From positions 90,743 through 154,742 of the forward strand of contig WBMW01000077.1 in the NCBI GenBank assembly GCA_013396635.1: a DNA stretch of 64,000 nucleotides, in the 5' to 3' direction. The notes below the pieces were generated by a model. The model saw only the letters and a list, made by a program, of their open reading frames with translations, did no database searches and was not told where the DNA came from. How positions within the stretch are numbered: position 1 is the first letter of the stretch; each line of letters starts with the position of its first letter. The position numbers and the translations under genes were made by a program. This document shows, piece by piece, positions 58,201-64,000 of this stretch. Source of the DNA: Penelope pileata (Eukaryota > Chordata > Aves > Galliformes > Cracidae).

Positions 58201-60938
58201 CTATTTACTTTAGTTTTCCTCAAAATGCATCTGGAAATCTTACTGAAATAAACAATATTTCCCAATTCTCCAAGAAAATAAATAAATAAATAAGTAAAAA
58301 ATCATAATAATAAAAAAAGGATCGCCAGGAAAAATGAGACAAAAGAAAACATAGAAACAAAACACTTCTAAGACTTTTTTTTAAGCTGAGAATTGATTCT
58401 CTGTAATAATGGAAAAACAAACAAAAAATTTCATTGAAAATAAAAATAATGGAGGGTGCTTTTAAATGTTTGATAGTATTACAAGTATTTTAGAATGGAG
58501 AAGAATAACCTTTATTTTATTCTGTGCTACTAAGAGCAATATTTCTGAAACAAACTTTTTACATCTCTCTCTGGATTCTTTGTATTCTTATAGAATTTTC
58601 AGTCTTCTGCATTTCTCACAGTAAAAGAGAATAAGAAAAAAAAGATCTATCAGCGCAGATGTTTTTAGAAATAATAAGAAAAATAAGAAATGACACAAAC
58701 TTTAAAATTTATATTACATAGAAAAAAAAAATTGTCCATGAAGAATCTTCAGAAATGCTGTATTTGCAAGAAGGTTGGAAAAAGGAAAATAAAGAGAAGC
58801 AAAAGCTGGGTGTTACCTCTTGTCAAATGTTTTATAACTCAGTTAGCTGATGTGGAATATTTAATAGTCAATAAAAGTGTGTGAAATATCATTGGAGCGC
58901 AGGAAAAGTAGAATTGATTCTTGCTTACATGGGAATACACAGTGTTCAGTGTCAAATGCAGCACTCTTCATGTCTCTCAATTTTAAAGTTCAAAGACAGC
59001 CATTAACTATTTGAGTTATTTCATCATCAATAATGAAAAGGTATTCTTACACCTAACACTGAATAAGAGTATTCTCATCTGAAGGCAATGTACATAAATA
59101 AATGCATATACGAAAAGTTGAAGAGCTTTCCTTAACAGTGAGGTTGGACACTACCTACTTCTCCGTTGTGTCTTCATGAATGCTTCCACAATTAGTTGTG
59201 TTGAGTTTTTTGAGCCTTTAGATATGTATAGGCTGTTACATAAAAGAAAATACCATGGATCAGTCATTGATTAAGTCTTTCTTAAAATGAATTATCCTTA
59301 TGCAACCTATATTCTGTTTTTTCTAAAGTGTTCTGAGTCTTTCAGATTTCCTCTATGTCCTAGCTGAATATGGCTTTTGGCTGGTCCTGTATGTCTGAAA
59401 CAAAAAGTTTGGGTCATGTTGCATTCCTCAGCAACAGTGTTCTTCATTGAACACATTTAGAACTATGTGCTACACACCTTGGGTTGAACATGAAAGCATG
59501 TAGGAAGACTGAGGCTGCAAAGCCTACCTTCTGAAGGAGCATCATCACATTGCAGGGGTTGTACGACATAAAGTATGATATAGTGGCCATCCCACTGCCT
59601 TTTTGGAGAGATCCATGAAGTAAATTGTTTCCTGAACAGTGCCCAGATAGTGTCATAATGAATGCAAATTGAAGCAGTCCCAAATAGACTTATGCAGTGA
59701 GCTCAAAATTGAATAGCGTGGACCTAAGTAGCTTGCTTCATGATTCTCCTTTATTCAACAGAGTAGCATACCTAGTGTGACCCAGGTAATATGATCTCAC
59801 AAACGGGAATGGGCAAAGGCAGGGAACAGACTAAGCATCATACATTCTATCCAATTTGCTTCTGGACTATAGTTACTGGGCCAAATTTTGATTTGCAAAA
59901 AAATAACACCTTCAGGCAAATGGGAACAGCATTTCTGTAATCTTCTAGATTGAATACTATGTTTGCTCTGGGAGACAGTATGTTCTCACATGTTGATTGG
60001 CATTCAGCCAGTCATTCTACCTTGCTTGTCAAAGAATAAAACAATGTTTACCTCATCCTGAAGTGATTTGAAAAAAGCAGTAAATAAGTTTTTATCAGTG
60101 TGCTGACAAGCTGAGTATTTTTATTTCAAAGTCTTGTAAGTCAAAATGATGATTGAACACCTAGATCCTAATAAGTTCCTGAAGTTACCATTGAAGACTA
60201 ACTTAATGTACCAAAACAAATATGAGCATATATCAGCAATGATGGACAGAGATCTGGAAGATCAAGTTAAGAACATTTTCAGACTATGCTTTTACTAACT
60301 TGGTCCAATGTCACAGACTTTGTTTCTTTTTTATGCAGGGCCAGATATTCTCTTTTATGTCAAAACACTGATGTCATAGTTGAACATTTTTACTATTGTT
60401 TCAATATTATCATTGAAACATTATCCACCAAATTCATTAGGGACTTCTTGGAATTTAGCTCTTCTGAAAATTAGTGATATTCATTTAAATTTTTGTACAT
60501 TAAATTCAAGATTAAACTTCCCAAACCGAGATTAATCTCATCTAACACTCATCTATATCCCCACATCTAATGTTTCTTTCTGGTTAGCTATCTTTAAATG
60601 CCCAGAATCACAGAAAGGATCACAGCTTATAGAGTTATATGAAAATCTTATCAGTCATCTCCAGAATTAGTTTTTGATAGAAGAATGTAGTAGAGAAGAA
60701 AATGTTTTAAAATTTGATCTTTTTTCATGTATTGCACACATTTCCATGTATAACTAAGTACAGAATAATGAATCTGGTGATTAAAGAATCTATATGTACT
60801 GGAGGAACAGGTCAGACTTCATGCTATATCAATGCATATTTTCTCTGCTGCATAGGTGGAGAAGCAAACAGAAAAGTTCTGGTGTTGATTTGTATCTTTT
60901 CAGCCGCAGCTGAAAAAAAGCAAAGTGCCATTATAGAC
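58201..60938. other. AT-rich intergenic sequence (right half of a 5.5-kb stretch)
   Basis: A (TAAA)n patch lies near 58277-58295. On the minus strand near 59562, AAG/GTAGGC resembles a donor, but all three frames are open around it, so it is not informative. No gene recognised. Confidence 0.45.
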
Positions 60939-61460
60939 TGTCTTAGTTTCTAACTGAAACTTTCTCTCAGTGTCTGCTACAAAGCTGTGTTTTGGTTCTA
61001 GAAAGAAAACATGGCTGATAACAGCCGGCAGCACTGAACAGAACCAAGGACATTTGTATGTCTCTGCCAGGAGAGTAAAGAGGCTGGGGGGGCCACAGGG
61101 AGCTAGGAGGGGACAAGAATGGGGCAGCTGACCCAAACTGACCAAAAGGATATTCCATACCATATGACATCATGTAATATAAGGAAGGGAAGTGAGCTGG
61201 GAGGGTCCGTTTGCTTGGGGATTGGCTGAGCATCGGTCGCGGTCGGTGAGCGATTGCTTTGTACAATCACTTGTTTTGTATATAATTATCATTACTGTTA
61301 TTGTACTCTATTTTCCTCTTTCTGTTAGTAAATAGTTTTTATCTCAACCCCCGAGTTCTACCTTATTTCTCGATTCTCTCCCCCATCCCACCTGGGAGGA
61401 GGGGGGGGGTGAGCGAAAGGCTGTGTGGGGTTTCCAGGCCTGCCTGCTGAAACCAGAACA
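60939..61460 (+). mobile_element. Solo ERV LTR of the same family as 54373-54896
   Basis: It begins TGTCTTAGTTTCTAACTGAA and ends GCTGAAACCAGAACA (522 bp). Flanks are TAGAC (60934-60938) and TAGGC (61461-61465), a 5-bp duplication with one mismatch. The promoter zone has a CRE-like TGACATCA (61165-61172) and a TATA-like AATATAAGG just downstream. TAGTAAATAGTTTTTATCTC lies before the 3' end, where an AGTAAA poly(A) signal is plausible. A G-run (GGAGGAGGGGGGGGGTGAGC near 61394) is a family feature. No internal sequence remains. Confidence 0.88.
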
Positions 61461-62262
61461 TAGGCCAAGCTCATTTCACCTAAATTTATACACTTGACTG
61501 AGGAATCTAAATTAGGAAAATTTGTTCCTATGCCTATATTCCTCATGTAAGAGTCTGGACAACTCCAAAATTCTTTTCACATGGTATTTATCTAGCCAGC
61601 AATCTAGCAGGTAATTGGAAGATAATTGTTTGCAACCCTTATTGACCATGAAAATAGATTTTTGTCACAGAATTTATTCAAATATGCATTTAAATGTTAT
61701 TAATAATATTATTATTAGCCATAGGAACCATAATAACAACATCAATAATAATAATGAAGTTATGGTTGCAGTTTCAGCTGTCTAGGCAGCTACCTTGAGA
61801 CTTGAAAAGGCTGAATATGGTACTATTTTCTTCTGGAAGGTTTCTTTCACTATGATCAATCTGCTGACTTGTATGGGTCACTGTTATTCCCTAATAGTTC
61901 TACTAGGAATGTGTAAACTTAATACATTTCTGCTGTTTATTGAGGTTTCCAAGTCCCAAGGAACATGCACATGTTTTATAAACTCTCTTGCGGGTTACAA
62001 TATACAGAAATGAAAACAATGTATCCATACAGTCAGCCAGCAGCCAAAAGATTATTTGGAAACATTTGAAAAACAAGCCTTGTTCTGTTTGTATTGTGAC
62101 TCTCGTAGGAATAAATTGCCTATATTTTATTTATTTATTTACAGCTTGTAAAGCTATATAGTCCTGAATGATGCTAAAGTATTGCTTCTCAGAGATATAG
62201 ATTCTGAGTACTACAATCAAACAGAAAATAAATGGAACTGTGCATATGGCACAAAGACTTAC
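61461..62262. other. AT-rich intergenic sequence between two LTRs
   Basis: An ATT/AAT-rich patch lies at 61697-61760. No recognised gene. Confidence 0.5.
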
Positions 62263-63309
62263 TGCGGTGAGTTAACTTTGGCTGGCTGCCAGGTGCCCAC
62301 TAAGCTGCTCTATCACTCTCCCTCTTCAGCAGAAAAGAGGGAGAATAGACAACAAAATAGTTAATAGACTGTGTTTCAGACAGCAAAACTGCTCACCAAT
62401 TACCGTCACAAGCGAAACAGACTCAGCTTGGTGATGATTAATTTAATTTATTGCCATTAATAATAACATAGGATAGTGAGAAATAAAAACAAAACTGAAA
62501 TCACCTTCCCTCAACCCCATCTACCCAGACTCAATGTTACTCCTGACTTATCTATCTTCTCCTCTTGAATGGCTAAGGGAGATGGAGAATTTGCAGCTGT
62601 GGTCAGTTCATAATACTTCATCTCTACAATTCCTTCCTCACTCTCTTCTTCTGTTCCAACATGGAGTCCATTGCATGGGATTCTGTACTTCCTGAATTGA
62701 CCTTGTGTGACCTTTCCATAGGCCTCAGCTCTTGAAAAACTACTCCAACTGTTCCATCCTCCAAGAGTGGACTGCTCCACTGTGGGTCCCCATGAGTGGC
62801 AGCTCCCCCAGACTTCCTACTCCAGTGCGGGCTCCTCTCCATGTGCTGCAGCTCTGGGCCAGGACCTGCTCCTGTGGGAGCTCTCCATGGGCTGCGGCCT
62901 CCTTCAGGTTACATCCACTGCTGAATCGTGGGCTCTTCCATAGCTGCATGTGGAGATCTGAAATGCATGGTGCCCTGTGGGCCTCTCCACTGGCTGCAGG
63001 GACCTTCCGCTCTGTGCCTGGAGAACTTCCTGCCCTCCTTCTATACTGACCTTGTTGTCTGCAGAGCTGTTTCTGTCATATTTTTCTCACTTTTGTCTAA
63101 CAGCTGCTGGACAGCGTTTTTACTATTTCTTAAACATTATCGCCGAGCACCACTAGCATTGTTGATGGACTCAGCTTCAGCCAGCAATGTATCTCTTCTG
63201 GATTCTGCTAGAACTGTCTCTGTCCAACATGAGGGCAGTTTCTGGACTATTCTCACAGAGGCCACCTGTGCATTGCAACCACTACCAAAACATGTGTAAA
63301 TCCAATAAA
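62263..63309 (-). mobile_element. ERV LTR (solo), antisense, ~1 kb
   Basis: On the plus strand it starts TGCGGTGAGTTAACTTTGGC, then TGCCAGGTGCCCACTAAGCT, ACCAATTACCGTCACAAGCG, GACTCAGCTTGGTGATGATT and an AATTTAATTTATTG block. It continues with tandem-like GGCTGC/CTCCA-rich units (62750-63010) and ends CCACTACCAAAACATG...CCAATAAA. This order is that of the long, common avian ERV LTR, in reverse. CTTAC at 62258-62262 and again at 63310-63314 forms a perfect 5-bp duplication and fixes the ends. The expected terminal CA at the right edge has decayed. Open frames on both strands within it are by-products of its GC-rich repeats. Confidence 0.8.
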
Positions 63310-63314
63310 CTTAC

Positions 63315-63417
63315 GCAAATATACTATTGAAAAATGGGTGTAAATAAATTAAGTAATTACCAGCTTTCAAATACTGGCTTATTTTCAAGATTTGGTTATA
63401 ATTGCACCAGAACAGAA
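63315..63417. other. Short intergenic spacer
   Basis: No recognised feature. Confidence 0.5.
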
Positions 63418-63579
63418 CAGGAGGTATTCAAGGCCAGATTAGATGGTGTCCTGAGCAACTTGATCTAGTATCTGATCTATTGCCTGATTTAGTGGCTGGC
63501 AACCCTGCCTGTAGCAGGGTGGTTGGAACCAGATGATCTTTAAAGTTACTTCCAACTCAAGACATTCTATGATTCTTAC
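63418..63579 (+). mobile_element. CR1 LINE 3' end
   Basis: GGAGGTATTCAAGGCCAGAT, AGCAACTTGATCTAGT, CTGCCTGTAGCAGGGTGGTT, CTTCCAACTCAAGACATTCT and ATGATTCTTA follow the CR1 3' order. TATCTGATCTATTGCCTGAT is a small insertion/duplication after CTAG. Confidence 0.93.
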
Positions 63580-63984
63580 TCTTATTTTCCATCGATTGTA
63601 ACTTTTCACAAGAACCACAACACAATTTTTGTTCATTTGTTGTTTTTAGCACTGACTAATGACGTTAACTATTTTAGTAGGCTTTAATGATTCAGTTTAA
63701 AGATATTTATTTATACCTTATTAAGTATCTGAAAACTTTGGGTGTATTCAGTTGACTCTTCTAACAGATCATTCAGCCACCTCTTAGTTCTGAAAAGTGC
63801 TTTTAACTCAAACTAAAATATTTACAGCAAGAACCTAGGCATGACAGAAGGCCACAACAACTTCATTTTAGGTGGTTACTATGGAGACCCTGAAGACACG
63901 AAAGCTCACTGGTGTATAATTAGTTGGGTAGCGTACTGAGAGGCATTCATGAATACTGACTGCCTGAGGCTTCTGTGTGGAAAA
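63580..63984. other. AT-rich intergenic sequence
   Basis: No recognised feature. Confidence 0.5.
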
Positions 63985-64000
63985 AGAATCATAGAATCAT
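63985..64000 (-). mobile_element. Start of an antisense CR1 3' end, cut by the window edge
   Basis: AAGAATCATAGAATCAT is the inverted CR1 tail (as at 9577 and 15395). The body would lie beyond 64000. Confidence 0.75.

Noticed and set aside
59444..59683. Minus-strand exon with donor AAG/GTAGGC
   Set aside because: All three frames are open across the block and none resembles a known protein, so the donor match alone is weak.
62511..63299. Several overlapping frames up to 123 codons
   Set aside because: All lie within the antisense LTR at 62263-63309; the repeated GGCTGC/CTCCA units keep frames open without coding.
1..64000. CRISPR arrays, operons, tRNA or rRNA genes
   Set aside because: No regularly spaced repeats, no RNA gene signatures; the sequence is vertebrate.

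Overview
This window looks like an AT-rich, gene-poor stretch of a bird genome, most likely galliform (chicken/turkey/quail type). The evidence is about fourteen insertions of the CR1 LINE (typical (CATAGAAT)n / ATTCTATG ends, CR1 reverse-transcriptase and ORF1-esterase remnants), several avian ERV solo LTRs with 5-bp target duplications, and a cluster of internally deleted mariner copies of the Galluhop type. The species assignment is inference; avian origin is well supported. No intact protein-coding gene, tRNA, rRNA or CRISPR array was found.

Layout. 1-9.6 kb: unique AT-rich DNA, a CR1 nested inside a CR1 (1136-2006) with a long TTCTA tail, and an assembly gap flanked by C-rich tandem repeats (2887-3420). 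9.6-11.3 kb: an antisense CR1 3' end joined head-to-head to a sense CR1 5' end (ORF1), which looks like one twin-primed, inverted insertion. 11.3-36.5 kb: mostly unique AT-rich sequence with short CR1 ends, two degenerate ERV LTRs (13.9-14.7 and 26.3-27.0 kb), a CA microsatellite, a fairly young CR1 split by a gap (28541-29266) and an exon-like open block on the minus strand (19254-19552). 36.5-45 kb: five mariner fragments in 8.4 kb, and two further minus-strand exon-like blocks (38.0 and 42.1 kb). 45-48.4 kb: two long CR1s and an 862-bp hAT transposon remnant with an 8-bp target duplication and a 150-codon open C-terminal transposase fragment. 51-64 kb: CR1 tails, a CR1 split by a solo LTR with a perfect ACAGT duplication, a second solo LTR of the same family, and an antisense, roughly 1-kb ERV LTR with a CTTAC duplication.

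Functionally the window is a record of insertions, and the nested order gives relative ages: CR1 into CR1, and LTR into CR1. The least explained signal is the set of three minus-strand blocks (42003-42285, 37955-38165, 19254-19552). They translate into protein-like sequence beside plausible splice sites; I could not assign them to a gene. They could be exons of a fast-evolving large gene, a decayed gene, or chance.
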